A DNA stretch of 64,000 nt, from NCBI RefSeq assembly GCF_029227915.1, contig NC_079887.1, positions 1,860,001 through 1,924,000 of the forward strand. Reading direction: 5' to 3'. How positions within the stretch are numbered: the stretch's first letter is position 1; the number at the start of each line of letters is the position of its first letter. Below are positions 25,411 through 38,823 of the stretch, piece by piece. Under the pieces are notes generated by a model, which saw only the letters and a list, made by a program, of their open reading frames with translations, was not told where the DNA came from and did no database searches. The DNA comes from Hydractinia symbiolongicarpus (Eukaryota > Cnidaria > Hydrozoa > Anthoathecata > Hydractiniidae). A program made the translations under genes and the position numbers.

Positions 25411-28400
25411 GAAAGTACCCAGTGAGTAAACTCATTTTCCAAACGAATTTTTAAATTATTTTTTCACCACTAAAACGCATGAGACTTGTAGTTTTCAGAA
25501 ATGTTTTCATTTTTGATGAGACGCTTAATGAAAGTGGTTTAATCGCCGGCAAACGAAAACCCGCGATTTCCCGTAAATCCCGGGCTTGGCCCGTATAGTC
25601 GAATGTGTATAAAGAAAGTACCCTGTGAGTAAACTCATTTCCAAAACGATTTTTTAAATTATCTTTTCACCACTAAAACGCTTGAGCCTTGTAGTTTTCA
25701 AAAATGTTTTCATTTTTGGTGAGACGCTAAATAAAAGAAGTTTAAGCGCCGGCAAACGAAAATCCGCCATTTCCCGTAAACCCCGGACCCGGCCCGCATA
25801 GTCAAAAGTATACAAAGAAAGTACCCAGGGAGTAAACTCATTTCCCGAACGATTTTTTAAATTATTTTTTCACCACTAAAACGCATGAGACTTGTAGTTT
25901 TCAAAATTGTTTTCATTTTTGATGAGACGCTGAATAAAAGAAGTTTAATCGCCGGCAAACGAAAACCTGCGATTTCCCGTAAATCCCGGACTCGGCCCGT
26001 ATAGTCAAAAGTATACAAAGAAAGTACCCGGGGTGTAAATTCATTTCCCGAACGATTTTTTAAATTATTATTTCACCACTAAAGCCCATGGGACTTGTAG
26101 TATGTAAAAATATTTTCATTTTTGATGAGACGCTAAATAAAAGAAGTTTAATCGCCGGCAAACGAAAACCTGCGATTTTCCGTAAATCCCCGACTCGGCC
26201 CGTATAGTCAAAAGTATACAAAGAAAGTACCCGGGGTGTAAACTCATTTCCCGAACGGTTTTTTAAATTATTATTTCACCACTAAAGCCCATGAGACCTG
26301 TAGTATTTAAAAATATTTTCATTTTTGATGAGACGCTAATTAAAACAAGTTTAATCGCCAGCAAACGAAAACCTGCGATTTCCCGTAAATCCCGGACTCG
26401 GCCCGTATAATCAAAAGTATACAAAGAAAGTACCCGGGGTGTAAACTCATTTCCCGAACGATTTTTTAAATTATTATTTCACCACTAAAGCCCATGAGAC
26501 TTGTAGTTTTTAAAAATGTTTTCATTTTTGATGAGACGCTGAATAAAAGAGGTTTAATCGCTGGCAAACGAAATCCCGCGATTTGCCGTAAATTTCAGAC
26601 TCGGACCGTATAGTGAAAAGTATAAAAAGAAAGTACCCAGGGTGTATACTCATTTCCCGAACGATTTTTTAAATTATTATTTCACCACTAAAGCCCATGA
26701 AACTTGTAGTATTTAAAAATATTTTCATTTTTGATGAGACGCTGAATAAAAGAAGTTTAATCGCCGGCAAACAAAAACCCGCGACTTCCCGTAAATCCCG
26801 GACTCGGCCCGTATAGTCAAAAGTATACAAAGAAAGTACCCAGGGAGTAAACTCATTTCCCGAACGATTTTTTAAATTATTTTTTCACCACTAAAACGCA
26901 TGAGACTTGTAGTTTTCAAAGATGTTTTCATTTTTGATGAGACGCTGAATAAAAGAAGTTTAATCGCCGCAAACGAAAACCTGCGATTTTCCGTAAATCC
27001 CGGACTCGGCCCGTATAGTCAAAAGTATACAAAGAAAGTACCCGGGGTGTAAACTCATTTCCCAAACGATTTTTTAAATTATTATTTCACCACTAAAGCC
27101 CATGAGACTTGTAGTTTTTAAAAATGTTTTCATTTTTGATGAGACGCTTAATAAAAGAGGTTTAATCGCCGGCAAACGAAATCCCGCGATTTCCCGTAAA
27201 TCCGGGGCTTGGCCCGTATAGTCGAATGTATACAAAGAAAGTACCCAGGAAGTAAACTCATTTCCCGAACGATTTTTTAAATTATTTTTTCACCACTAAA
27301 ACGCATGAGACTTGTAGTTTTCAAAGATGTTTTCATTTTTGATGAGACGCTGAATAAAAGAAGTTTAATCGCCGCAAACGAAAACCTGCGATTTTCCGTA
27401 AATCCCGGACTCGGCCCGTATAGTCAAAAGTATACAAAGAAAGTACCCAGTGAGTAAACTCATTTTCCGAACGAATTTTTAAATTATTTTTTCACCACTA
27501 AAACGCATGAGACTTGTAGTTTTCAGAAATGTTTTCATTTTTGATGAGACGCTTAATGAAAGTGGTTTAATCGCCGGCAAACGAAAACCCGCGATTTCCC
27601 GTAAATCCCGGGCTTGGCCCGTATAGTCGAATGTATACAAAGAAAGTACCTTGTGAGTAAACTCATTTCCAAAACGATTTTTTAAATTATCTTTTCACCA
27701 CTAAAACGCTTGAGCCTTGTAGTTTTCAAAAATGTTTTCATTTTTGGTGAGACGCTAAATAAAAGAAGTTTAAGCGCCGGCAAACGAAAATCCGCCATTT
27801 CCCGTAAACCCCGGACCCGGCCCGCATAGTCAAAAGTATACAAAGAAAGTACCCAGGGAGTAAACTCATTTCCCGAACGATTTTTTAAATTATTTTTTCA
27901 CCACTAAAACGCATGAGACTTGTAGTTTTCAAAATTGTTTTCATTTTTGATGAGACGCTGAATAAAAGAAGTTTAATCGCCGGCAAACGAAAACCTGCGA
28001 TTTCCCGTAAATCCCGGACTCGGCCCGTATAGTCAAAAGTATACAAAGAAAGTACCCGGGGTGTAAATTCATTTCCCGAACGATTTTTTAAATTATTATT
28101 TCACCACTAAAGCCCATGGGACTTGTAGTATGTAAAAATATTTTCATTTTTGATGAGACGCTAAATAAAAGAAGTTTAATCGCCGGCAAACGAAAACCTG
28201 CGATTTTCCGTAAATCCCCGACTCGGCCCGTATAGTCAAAAGTATACAAAGAAAGTACCCGGGGTGTAAACTCATTTCCCGAACGGTTTTTTAAATTATT
28301 ATTTCACCACTAAAGCCCATGAGACTTGTAGTATTTAAAAATATTTTCATTTTTGATGAGACGCTAAATAAAACAAGTTTAATCGCCAGCAAACGAAAAC

Positions 28401-30303
28401 CTGCGATTTCCCGTAAATCCCGGACTCGGCCCGTATAATCAAAAGTATACAAAGAAAGTACCCGGGGTGTAAACTCATTTCCCGAACGATTTTTTAAATT
28501 ATTATTTCACCACTACAGCCCATGAGACTTGTAGTTTTTAAAAATGTTTTCATTTTTGATGAGACGCTGAATAAAAGAGGTTTAATTGCCGGCAAACGAA
28601 ATCCCGCGATTTCCCGTAAATCCGGGGCTTGGCCCGTATAGTCGAATGTATACAAAGAAAGTACCCAGGAAGTAAACTCATTTCCCGAACGATTTTTTAA
28701 ATTATTTTTTCACCACTAAAACGCATGAGACTTGTAGTTTTCAAAGATGTTTTCATTTTTGATGAGACGCTGAATAAAAGAAGTTTAATCGCCGCAAACG
28801 AAAACCTGCGATTTCCCGTAAATCCGGGGCTTGGCCCGTATAGTCGAATGTATACAAAGAAAGTACCCAGGAAGTAAACTCATTTCCCGAACGATTTTTT
28901 AAATTATTTTTTCACCACTAAAACGCATGAGACTTGTAGTTTTCAAAGATGTTTTCATTTTTGATGAGACGCTGAATAAAAGAAGTTTAATCGCCGCAAA
29001 CGAAAACCTGCGATTTTCCGTAAATCCCGGACTCGGCCCGTATAGTCAAAAGTATACAAAGAAAGTACCCAGTGAGTAAACTCATTTTCCGAACGAATTT
29101 TTAAATTATTTTTTCACCACTAAAACGCATGAGACTTGTAGTTTTCAGAAATGTTTTCATTTTTGATGAGACGCTTAATGAAAGTGGTTTAATCGCCGGC
29201 AAACGAAAACCCGCGATTTCCCGTAAATCCCGGGCTTGGCCCGTATAGTCGAATGTATACAAAGAAAGTACCTTGTGAGTAAACTCATTTCCAAAACGAT
29301 TTTTTAAATTATCTTTTCACCACTAAAACGCTTGAGCCTTGTAGTTTTCAAAAATGTTTTCATTTTTGGTGAGACGCTAAATAAAAGAAGTTTAAGCGCC
29401 GGCAAACGAAAATCCGCCATTTCCCGTAAACCCCGGACCCGGCCCGCATAGTCAAAAGTATACAAAGAAAGTACCCAGGGAGTAAACTCATTTCCCGAAC
29501 GATTTTTTAAATTATTTTTTCACCACTAAAACGCATGAGACTTGTAGTTTTCAAAATTGTTTTCATTTTTGATGAGACGCTGAATAAAAGAAGTTTAATC
29601 GCCGGCAAACGAAAACCTGCGATTTCCCGTAAATCCCGGACTCGGCCCGTATAGTCAAAAGTATACAAAGAAAGTACCCGGGGTGTAAATTCATTTCCCG
29701 AACGATTTTTTAAATTATTATTTCACCACTAAAGCCCATGGGACTTGTAGTATGTAAAAATATTTTCATTTTTGATGAGACGCTAAATAAAAGAAGTTTA
29801 ATCGCCGGCAAACGAAAACCTGCGATTTTCCGTAAATCCCCGACTCGGCCCGTATAGTCAAAAGTATACAAAGAAAGTACCCGGGGTGTAAACTCATTTC
29901 CCGAACGGTTTTTTAAATTATTATTTCACCACTAAAGCCCATGAGACTTGTAGTATTTAAAAATATTTTCATTTTTGATGAGACGCTAAATAAAACAAGT
30001 TTAATCGCCAGCAAACGAAAACCTGCGATTTCCCGTAAATCCCGGACTCGGCCCGTATAATCAAAAGTATACAAAGAAAGTACCCGGGGTGTAAACTCAT
30101 TTCCCGAACGATTTTTTAAATTATTATTTCACCACTAAAGCCCATGAGACTTGTAGTTTTTAAAAATGTTTTCATTTTTGATGAGACGCTGAATAAAAGA
30201 GGTTTAATCGCTGGCAAACGAAATCCCGCGATTTCCCGTAAATCCGGGGCTTGGCCCGTATAGTCGAATGTATACAAAGAAAGTACCCAGGAAGTAAACT
30301 CAT
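25411..30303 (-). repeat. Triplicated multi-monomer block (10- and 8-monomer spacings)
   Basis: A segment of about 950-1,170 bp occurs three times, anchored at 25,633, 27,661 and 29,283 (offsets 2,028 and 1,622 bp). Tags shared by all three are CGCTTGAGCCTTG, GGTGAGACGCTAAAT, AATCCGCCATTTCC, CCCGGACCCGGCCCGC, CAAAATTGTTTTC and CGAACGGTTTTTTAAAT. Copies two and three belong to a longer match, 27,187-28,680 against 28,809-30,302, an eight-monomer step. Copy 1 leaves the pattern at about 26,584, where GATTTGCCGTAAATTTCAG begins. Confidence 0.87.
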
Positions 30304-31042
30304 TTCGCGAACGATTTTTTAAATTATTATTTCACCACTAAAGCCCATGAGACTTGTAGTATTTAAAAATATTTTCATTTTTGATGAGACGCTGAATAAA
30401 AGAAGTTTAATCGCCGGCAAACAAAAACCCGCGACTTCCCTTAAATCCCGGACTCGGCCCGTATAGTCAAAAGTATACAAGGAAAGTACCCAGTGAGTAA
30501 ACTCATTTCCCGAACGAATTTTTAAATTATTTTTTCACCACTATAACGCATGAGACTTGTAGTTTTCAGAAATGTTTTCATTTTTGATGAGACGCTTAAT
30601 GAAAGTGGTTTAATCGCCGGCAAACGAAAACCCGCGATTTCCCGTAAATCCCGGGCTTGGCCCGTATAGTCGAATGTATACAAAGAAAGTACCCTGTGAG
30701 TAAACTCATTTCCAAAACGATTTTTTAAATTATCTTTTCACCACTAAAACGCTTGAGACTTGTAGTTTCCAAAAATGTTTTCATTTTTGGTGAGACGCTA
30801 AATAAAAGAAGTTTAATCGCCGGCAAACGAAAACCCGCCATTTCCCGTAAACCCCGGACTCGGTCCGCATAGTCAAAAGTATACAAAGAAAGTACCCAGG
30901 GAGTAAACTCATTTCCCGAACGATTTTTTAAATTATTTTTTCACCACTAAAACGCATGAGACTTGTAGTTTTTAAAAATGTTTTCATTTTTGATGAGACG
31001 CTGAATAAAAGAAGTTTAATCGCCGGCAAACGAAAACCTGCG
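30304..31042 (-). repeat. Reverse monomers linking the triplicated and 18-monomer blocks
   Basis: Ordinary satellite monomers. 30,304-30,900 resembles 21,440-21,740 and 23,240-23,860 (CACTATAACGCATG, CTTCCCTTAAATCC), which suggests older relationship among these blocks. No other content is present. Confidence 0.8.
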
Positions 31043-34000
31043 ATTTGCCGTAAATTTCAGACTCGGACCGTATAGTGAAAAGTATAAAAAGAAAGTACCC
31101 AGGGTGTATACTCATTTCCCGAACGATTTTTTAAATTATTATTTCACCACTAAAGCCCATGAAACTTGTAGTATTTAAAAATATTTTCATTTTTGATGAG
31201 ACGCTGAATAAAAGAAGTTTAATCGCCGGCAAACAAAAACCCGCGACTTCCCGTAAATCCCGGACTCGGCCCGTATAGTCAAAAGTATACAAAGAAAGTA
31301 CCCAGGGAGTAAACTCATTTCCCGAACGATTTTTTAAATTATTTTTTCACCACTAAAACGCATGAGACTTGTAGTTTTCAAAGATGTTTTCATTTTTGAT
31401 GAGACGCTGAATAAAAGAAGTTTAATCGCCGCAAACGAAAACCTGCGATTTTCCGTAAATCCCGGACTCGGCCCGTATAGTCAAAAGTATACAAAGAAAG
31501 TACCCGGGGTGTAAACTCATTTCCCAAACGATTTTTTAAATTATTATTTCACCACTAAAGCCCATGAGACTTGTAGTTTTTAAAAATGTTTTCATTTTTG
31601 ATGAGACGCTTAATAAAAGAGGTTTAATCGCCGGCAAACGAAATCCCGCGATTTCCCGTAAATCCGGGGCTTGGCCCGTATAGTCGAATGTATACAAAGA
31701 AAGTACCCAGGAAGTAAACTCATTTCCCGAACGATTTTTTAAATTATTATTTCACCACTAAAGCCCATGAGACTTGTAGTATTTAAAAATATTTTCATTT
31801 TTGATTAGACGCTGAATAAAAGAAGTTTAATCGCCGGCAAACAAAAACCCGCGACTTCCCGTAAATCCCGGACTCAGCCCGTATAGTCAAAAGTATACAA
31901 AGAAAGTACCCAGGGAGTAAACTCATTTCCCGAACGATTTTTTACATTATTATTTCACCACTAAAGCCCATGAGACTTGTAGTTTTTAAAAATGTTTTCA
32001 TTTTTGATGAGACGCTGAATAAAAGAAGTTTAATCCCCGGCAAACAAAAACCCGCGATTTCCCGTAAATCCCGGACTCGCCCCGTATAGTCAAAAGTATA
32101 CAAAGAAAGTACCCAGGGAGTAAACTCATTTCCCGAACGATTTTTTAAATTACTTTTTCACCACTAAAACGCATGAGACTTGTAGTTTTCAAAGATGTTT
32201 TCATTTTGATGAGACGCTGAATAAAAGAAGTTTAATCGCCGCAAACGAAAACCTGCGATTTTCCGTAAATCCCGGACTCGGCCCGTATAGTCAAAAGTAT
32301 ACAAAGAAAGTACCCGGGGTGTAAACTCATTTCCCAAACGATTTTTTAAATTATTATTTCACCACTAAAGCCCATGAGACTTGTAGTATTTAAAAATATT
32401 TTCATTTTTGATGAGACGCTAAATAAAACAAGTTTAATCGCCGGCAAACGAGAACATGCGATTTCCCGTAAATCCCGGACTCGGCCCGTATAGTGAAAAG
32501 TATACAAAGAAAGTACCCGGGGTGTAAACTCATTTCCCGAACGATTTTTTAAATTATTATTTCACCACTAAAGCCCATGAGACTTGTAGTTTTTAAAAAT
32601 GTTTTGATTTTTGATGAGACGCTTAATAAAAGAGGTTTAATCGCCGGCAAACGAAATCCCGCGATTTCCCGTAAATCCGGGGCTTGGCCCGTATAGTCGA
32701 ATGTATACAAAGAAAGTACCCAGGAAGTAAACTCATTTCCCGAACGATTTTTTAAATTATTACTTCACCACTAAAGCCCATGAGACTTGTAGTATTTAAA
32801 AATATTCTCATTTTTGATTAGACGCTGAATAAAAGAAGTTTAATCGCCGGCAAACAAAAACCCGCGACTTCCCGTAAATCCCGGACTCGGCCCGTATAGT
32901 CAAAAGTATACAAAGAAAGTATCCAGGGAGAAAACTCATTTCCCGAACGATTTTTTAAATTATTATTTCACCACTAAAGCCCATGAGACTTGTAGTATTT
33001 AAAAATGTTTTTATTTTTGATGAGACGCTTAATAAAAGAGGTTTAATCGCCGGCAAACGAAATCCCGCGATTTCCCGTAAATCCGGGGCTTGGCCCGTAT
33101 AGTCGAATGTATACAAAGAAAGTACCCAGGAAGTAAACTCATTTCCCGAACGATTTTTTAAATTTTTTTTTTACCACTAAAACGCATGAGACTTGTAGTT
33201 TTCAAAAATGTTTTCATTTTTGATGAGACGCTTAATGAAAGTGGTTTAATCGCCGGCAAACGAAAACCGCGATTTCCCGTAAATCCCGATCTTGGCCCGT
33301 ATAGTCGAATGTATACAAAGAAAGTACCCTGTGAGTAAACTCATTTCCAGAACGATTTTTTAAATTATTTTTTCACCACTAAAACGCATAAGACTTGTAG
33401 TTTTCAAAAATGTTTTCATTTCTGATGAGACGCTGAATAAAATAAGTTTAATCGCCGCAAACGAAAACCCGCGATTTCCCGTAAATCCCGGGCTTGGCCC
33501 GTATAGTCAAAAGTATACAAAGATAGTACCCAGGGAGTAAACTCATTTCTCGAACGATTTTTTAACTTATTTTTTCATCACTAAAACGCATGAGACTTGT
33601 AGTTTTTAAAAATGTTTTCATTTTTGATGAGACGCTGAATAAAAGAAGTTTAATCGCCGGCAAACGAAAACCTGCGATTTCCCGTAAATCCCGGACTCGG
33701 CCCGTATAGTCAAAAATATACAAAGAAAGTATCCAGGGAGTAAACTTATTTCCCAAACGATTTTTTAAATTATTATTTCACCACTAAAGCCCATGAGACT
33801 TGTAGTTTTTAAAAATGTTTTCATTTTTGATGAGACGCTGAATAAAAGAAGTTTAATCGCCGGCAAACAAAAACCGCGATTTCTAGTAAATCCCGGACTG
33901 GCCCCGTATAGTCAAAAGTATACAAAGAAAGTACCCAGGGAGTAAACTCATTTCCCGAACGATTTTTTAAATTATTATTTCACCACTAAACCCATGAGAC

Positions 34001-34100
34001 TTGTAGTATTTAAAAATGTTTTCATTTTTGATGAGACGCTTAATAAAAGAGGTTTAATCGCCGGCAAACGAAATCCCGCGATTTCCTGTAAATCCGGGGC
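31043..34100 (-). repeat. ~3.06-kb block of 18-monomer offset, copy 1 (partner 34,688-37,749)
   Basis: Both copies begin at the rare GATTTGCCGTAAATTTCAG and run collinear at an offset near 3,645 bp. Shared tags are TTTTTTACATTATT, TTTAATCCCCGGC, ACTCGCCCCGTATAG, AACGAGAACATGCG, TTACTTCACCACT, TATTCTCATTTTTG, TTTTAACTTATTTTTTCATC, GGGAGTAAACTTATTTCCC and GATTTCTAGTAAATCC. Scattered substitutions and one-base indels separate them, so this pair is older than the 2,841-bp duplication. The first 0.7 kb also matches 26,581-27,280 at an offset of 4,462 bp (22 monomers). Confidence 0.87.
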
Positions 34101-34687
34101 TTGGCCCGTATAGTCGAATGTATACAAAAAAGTACCCAGGAAGTAAACTCATTTCCCGAACGATTTTTTAATTTTTTTTTTTACCACTAAAACGCATGAG
34201 ACTTGTAGTTTTCAAAAATGTTTTCATTTTTGATGAGACGCTTAATGAAAGTGGTTTAATCGCCGGCAAACGAAAACCCGCGATTTCCCGTAAATCCCGA
34301 TCTTGGCCCGTATAGTCAAATGTATACAAAGAAAGTACCCTGTGAGTAAACTCATTTCCAGAACGATTTTTTAAATTATTTTTTCACCACTAAAACGCAT
34401 AAGACTTGTAGTTTTCAAAAATGTTTTCATTTCTGATGAGACGCTGAATAAAATAAGTTTAATCGCCGCAAACGAAAACCCGCGATTTCCCGTAAATCCC
34501 GGGCTTGGCCCGTATAGTCAAAAGTATACAAAGATAGTACCCAGGGAGTAAACTCATTTCTCGAACGATTTTTTAACTTATTTTTTCATCACTAAAACGC
34601 ATGAGACTTGTAGTTTTCAAAAATGTTTTCATTTTTGATGAGACGCTGAATAAAAGAAGTTTAATCGCCGGCAAACAAAAACCTGCG
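34101..34687 (-). repeat. Intervening monomers between the 18-monomer copies
   Basis: About three monomers that largely repeat 33,091-33,600 at an offset of about 1,010 bp (five monomers). Both have the extended T run followed by TTACCACTAAAACG, CCCGATCTTGGCCC, AACGCATAAGACTTG and TTTCTGATGAGACG. Confidence 0.85.
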
Positions 34688-37600
34688 ATTTGCCGTAAAT
34701 TTCAGACTCGGACCGTATAGTGAAAAGTATAAAAAGAAAGTACCCAGGGTGTATACTCATTTCCCGAACGATTTTTTAAATTATTATTTCACCACTAAAG
34801 CCCATGAGACTTGTAGTATTTAAAAATATTTTCATTTTTGATGAGACGCTGAATAAAAGAAGTTTAATCGCCGGCAAACAAAAACCCGCGACTTCCCGTA
34901 AATCCCGGACTCGGCCCGTATAGTCAAAAGTATATAAAGAAAGTACCCAGGGAGTAAACTCATTTCCCGAACGATTTTTTAAATTATTTTTTCACCACTA
35001 AAACGCATGAGACTTGTAGTTTTCAAAGATGTTTTCATTTTTGATGAGACGCTGAATAAAAGAAGTTTAATCGCCGCAAATGAAAACCTGCGATTTTCCG
35101 TAAATCCCGGACTCGGCCCGTATAGTCAAAAGTATACAAAGAAAGTACCCGGGGTGTAAACTCATTTCCCAAACGATTTTTTAAATTATTATTTCACCAC
35201 TAAAACCCATGAGACTTGTAGTTTTTAAAAATGTTTTCATTTTTGATGAGACGATTAATAAAAGAGGTTTAATCGCCGGCAAACGAAATCCCGCGATTTC
35301 CCGTAAATCCGGGGCTTGGCCCGTATAGTCGAATGTATACAAAGAAAGTACCCAGGAAGTAAACTCATTTCCCGAACGATTTTTAAATTATTATTTCACC
35401 ACTAAAGCCCATGAGACTTGTAGTATTTAAAAATATTTTCATTTTTGATTAGACGCTGAATAAAAGAAGTTTATTCGCCGGCAAACAAAAACCCGCGACT
35501 TCCAGTAAATCCCGGACTCGGCCCGTATAGTCAAAAGTATACAAAGAAAGTACCCAGGGAGTAAACTCATTTCCCGAACGATTTTTTACATTATTATTTC
35601 ACCACTAAAGCCCATGAGACTTGTAGTTTTTAAAAATGTTTTCATTTTTGATGAGACGCTGAATAAAAGAAGTTTAATCCCCGGCAAACAAAAACCCGCG
35701 ATTTCCCGTAAATCCCGGACTCGCCCCGTATAGTCAAAAGTATACAAAGAAAGTACCCAGGGAGTAAACTCATTTCCCGAACGATTTTTTAAATTATTTT
35801 TTCACCACTAAAACGCATGAGACTTGTAGTTTTCAAAGATGTTTTCATTTTTGATGAGACGCTGAATAAAAGAAGTTTAATCGCCGCAAACGAAAACCTG
35901 CGATTTTCTGTAAATCCCGGACTCGGCCCGTATAGTCAAAAGTATACAAAGAAAGTACCCGGGGTGTAAACTCATTTCCCAAACGATTTTTTAAATTATT
36001 ATTTCACCACTAAAGCCCATGAGACTTGTAGTATTTAAAAATATTTTCATTTTTGATGAGACGCTAAATAAAACAAGTTTAATCGCCGGCAAACGAGAAC
36101 ATGCGATTTCCCGTAAATCCCGGACTCGGCCCGTATAGTGAAAAGTATACAAAGAAAGTACCCGGGGTGTAAACTCATTTCCCGAACGATTTTTTAAATT
36201 ATTATTTCACCACTAAAGCCCATGAGACTTGTAGTTTTTAAAAATGTTTTCATTTTTGATGAGACGCTTAATAAAAGAGGTTTAATCGCCGGCAAACGAA
36301 ATCCCGCGATTTCCCGTAAATCCGGGGCTTGGCCCGTATAGTCGAATGTATACAAAGAAAGTACCCAGGAAGTAAACTCATTTCCCGAACGATTTTTTAA
36401 ATTATTACTTCACCACTAAAGCCCATGAGACTTGTAGTATTTAAAAATATTCTCATTTTTGATTAGACGCTGAATAAAAGAAGTTTAATCGCCGGCAAAC
36501 AAAAACCCGCGACTTCCCGTAAATCCCGGACTCGGCCCGTATAGTCAAAAGTATACAAAGAAAGTACCCAGGGAGAAAACTCATTTCCCGAACGATTTTT
36601 TAAATTATTATTTCACCACTAAATCCCATGAGACTTGTAGTATTTAAAAATGTTTTCATTTTTGATGAGACGCTTAATAAAAGAGGTTTAATCGCCGGCA
36701 AACGAAATCCCGCGATTTCCCGTAAATCCGGGGCTTGGCCCGTATAGTCGAATGTATACAAAGAAAGTACCCTGTGAGTAAACTCATTTCCCGAACGATT
36801 TTTTAATTTTTTTTTTTACCACTAAAACGCATGAGACTTGTAGTTTTCAAAAATGTTTTCATTTTTGATGAGACGCTTAATGAAAGTGGTTTAATCGCCG
36901 GCAAACAAAAACCCGCGATTTCCCGTAAATCCCGATCTTGGCCCGTATAGTCGAATGTATACAAAGAAAGTACCCTGTGAGTAAATTCATTTCCAGAACG
37001 ATTTTTTAAATTATTTTTTCACCACTAAAACGCATAAGACTTGTAGTTTTCAAAAATGTTTTCATTTCTGATGAGACGCTGAATAAAATAAGTTTAATCG
37101 CCGCAAACGAAAACCCGCGATTTCCCGTAAATCCCGGGCTTGGCCCGTATAGTCAAAAGTATACAAAGATAGTACCCAGGGAGTAAACTCATTTCTCGAA
37201 CGATTTTTTAACTTATTTTTTCATCACTAAAACGCATGAGACTTGTAGTTTTTAAAAATGTTTTCATTTTTGATGAGACGCTGAATAAAAGAAGTTTAAT
37301 CGCCGGCAAACGAAAACCTGCGATTTCCCGTAAATCCCGGACTCGGCCCGTATAGTCAAAAGTATACAAAGAAAGTATCCAGGGAGTAAACTTATTTCCC
37401 AAACGATTTTTTAAATTATTATTTCACCACTAAAGCCCATGAGACTTGTAGTTTTTAAAAATGTTTTCATTTTTGATGAGACGCTGAATAAAAGAAGTTT
37501 AATCGCCGGCAAACAAAAACCCGCGATTTCTAGTAAATCCCGGACTCGCCCCGTATAGTCAAAAGTATACAAAGAAAGTACCCAGGGAGTAAACTCATTT

Positions 37601-37749
37601 CCCGAACGATTTTTTAAATTATTATTTCACCACTAAAGCCCATGAGACTTGTAGTATTTAAAAATGTTTTCATTTTTGATGAGACGCTTAATAAAAGAGG
37701 TTTAATCGCCGGCAAACGAAATCCCGCGATTTCCCGTAAATCCGGGGCT
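34688..37749 (-). repeat. ~3.06-kb block of 18-monomer offset, copy 2 (partner 31,043-34,100)
   Basis: Collinear with copy 1 up to about 37,749, where a crossover-like switch (GGGGCTTTGCCC) starts a new three-monomer duplication. Copy-specific changes include CAAATGAAAACC, GACGATTAATAAAAG and CCAGTAAATCCC. Confidence 0.87.
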
Positions 37750-38358
37750 TTGCCCGTATAGTCAAAAGTATACAAAGATAGTACCCAGGGAGTAAACTCA
37801 TTTCTCGAACGATTTTTTAACTTATTTTTTCATCACTAAAACGCATGAGACTTGTAGTTTTTAAAAATGTTTTCATTTTTGATGAGACGCTGAATAAAAG
37901 AAGTTTAATCGCCGGCAAACGAAAACCTGCGATTTCCCGTAAATCCCGGACTCGGCCCGTATAGTCAAAAGTATACAAAGAAAGTATCTAGGGAGTAAAC
38001 TTATTTCCCAAACGATTTTTTAAATTATTATTTCACCACTAAAGCCCATGAGACTTGTAGTTTTTAAAAATGTTTTCATTTTTGATGAGACGCTGAATAA
38101 AAGAAGTTTAATCGCCGGCAAACAAAAACCCGCGATTTCTAGTAAATCCCGGACTCGCCCCGTATAGTCAAAAGTATACAAAGAAAGTACCCAGGGAGTA
38201 AACTCATTTCCCGAACGATTTTTTAAATTATTATTTCACCACTAAAGCCCATGAGACTTGTAGTATTTAAAAATGTTTTCATTTTTGATGAGACGCTTAA
38301 TAAAAGAGGTTTAATCGCCGGCAAACGAAATCCCGCGATTTCCCGTAAATCCGGGGCT
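37141..38358 (-). repeat. Three-monomer tandem duplication (609 bp) with visible crossover point
   Basis: 37,141-37,749 is repeated at 37,750-38,358. At 37,741-37,757 the TCCGGGGCTT subtype switches abruptly to TGCCCGTATAGTCAAAAG followed by AAAGATAGTACCC. At the second end (38,350) the TCCGGGGCTTGG subtype continues normally into TAGTCGAATG. This is the footprint of unequal exchange between monomers out of register by three. Confidence 0.85.
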
Positions 38359-38823
38359 TGGCCCGTATAGTCGAATGTATACAAAGAAAGTACCCAGGAA
38401 GTAAACTCATTTCCCGAACGATTTTTTAAATTTTTTTTTTACCACTAAAACGCATGAGACTTGTAGTTTTCAAAAATGTTTTCATTTTTGATGAGACGCT
38501 TAATGAAAGTGGTTTAATCGCCGGCAAACGAAAACCCGCGATTTCCCGTAAATCCCGATCTTGGCCCGTATAGTCGAATGTATACAAAGAAAGTACCCTG
38601 TGAGTAAACTCATTTCCAGAACGATTTTTTAAATTATTTTTTCACCACTAAAACGCATAAGACTTGTAGTTTTCAAAAATGTTTTCATTTCTGATGAGAC
38701 GCTGAATAAAATAAGTTTAATCTCCGCAAACGAAAACCCGCGATTTCCCGTAAATCCCGGGCTTGGCCCGTATAGTCAAAAGTATACAAAGATAGTACCC
38801 AGGGAGTAAACTGATTTCTCGAA
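38359..38823 (-). repeat. Reverse monomers of the T-run / CATAAGACTTG subtype
   Basis: Two monomers and a part. They carry the long T run before TACCACTAAAACG, CCCGATCTTGG and GCATAAGACTTG, and match 33,150-33,560, 36,790-37,200 and 39,640-40,040. Confidence 0.85.
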
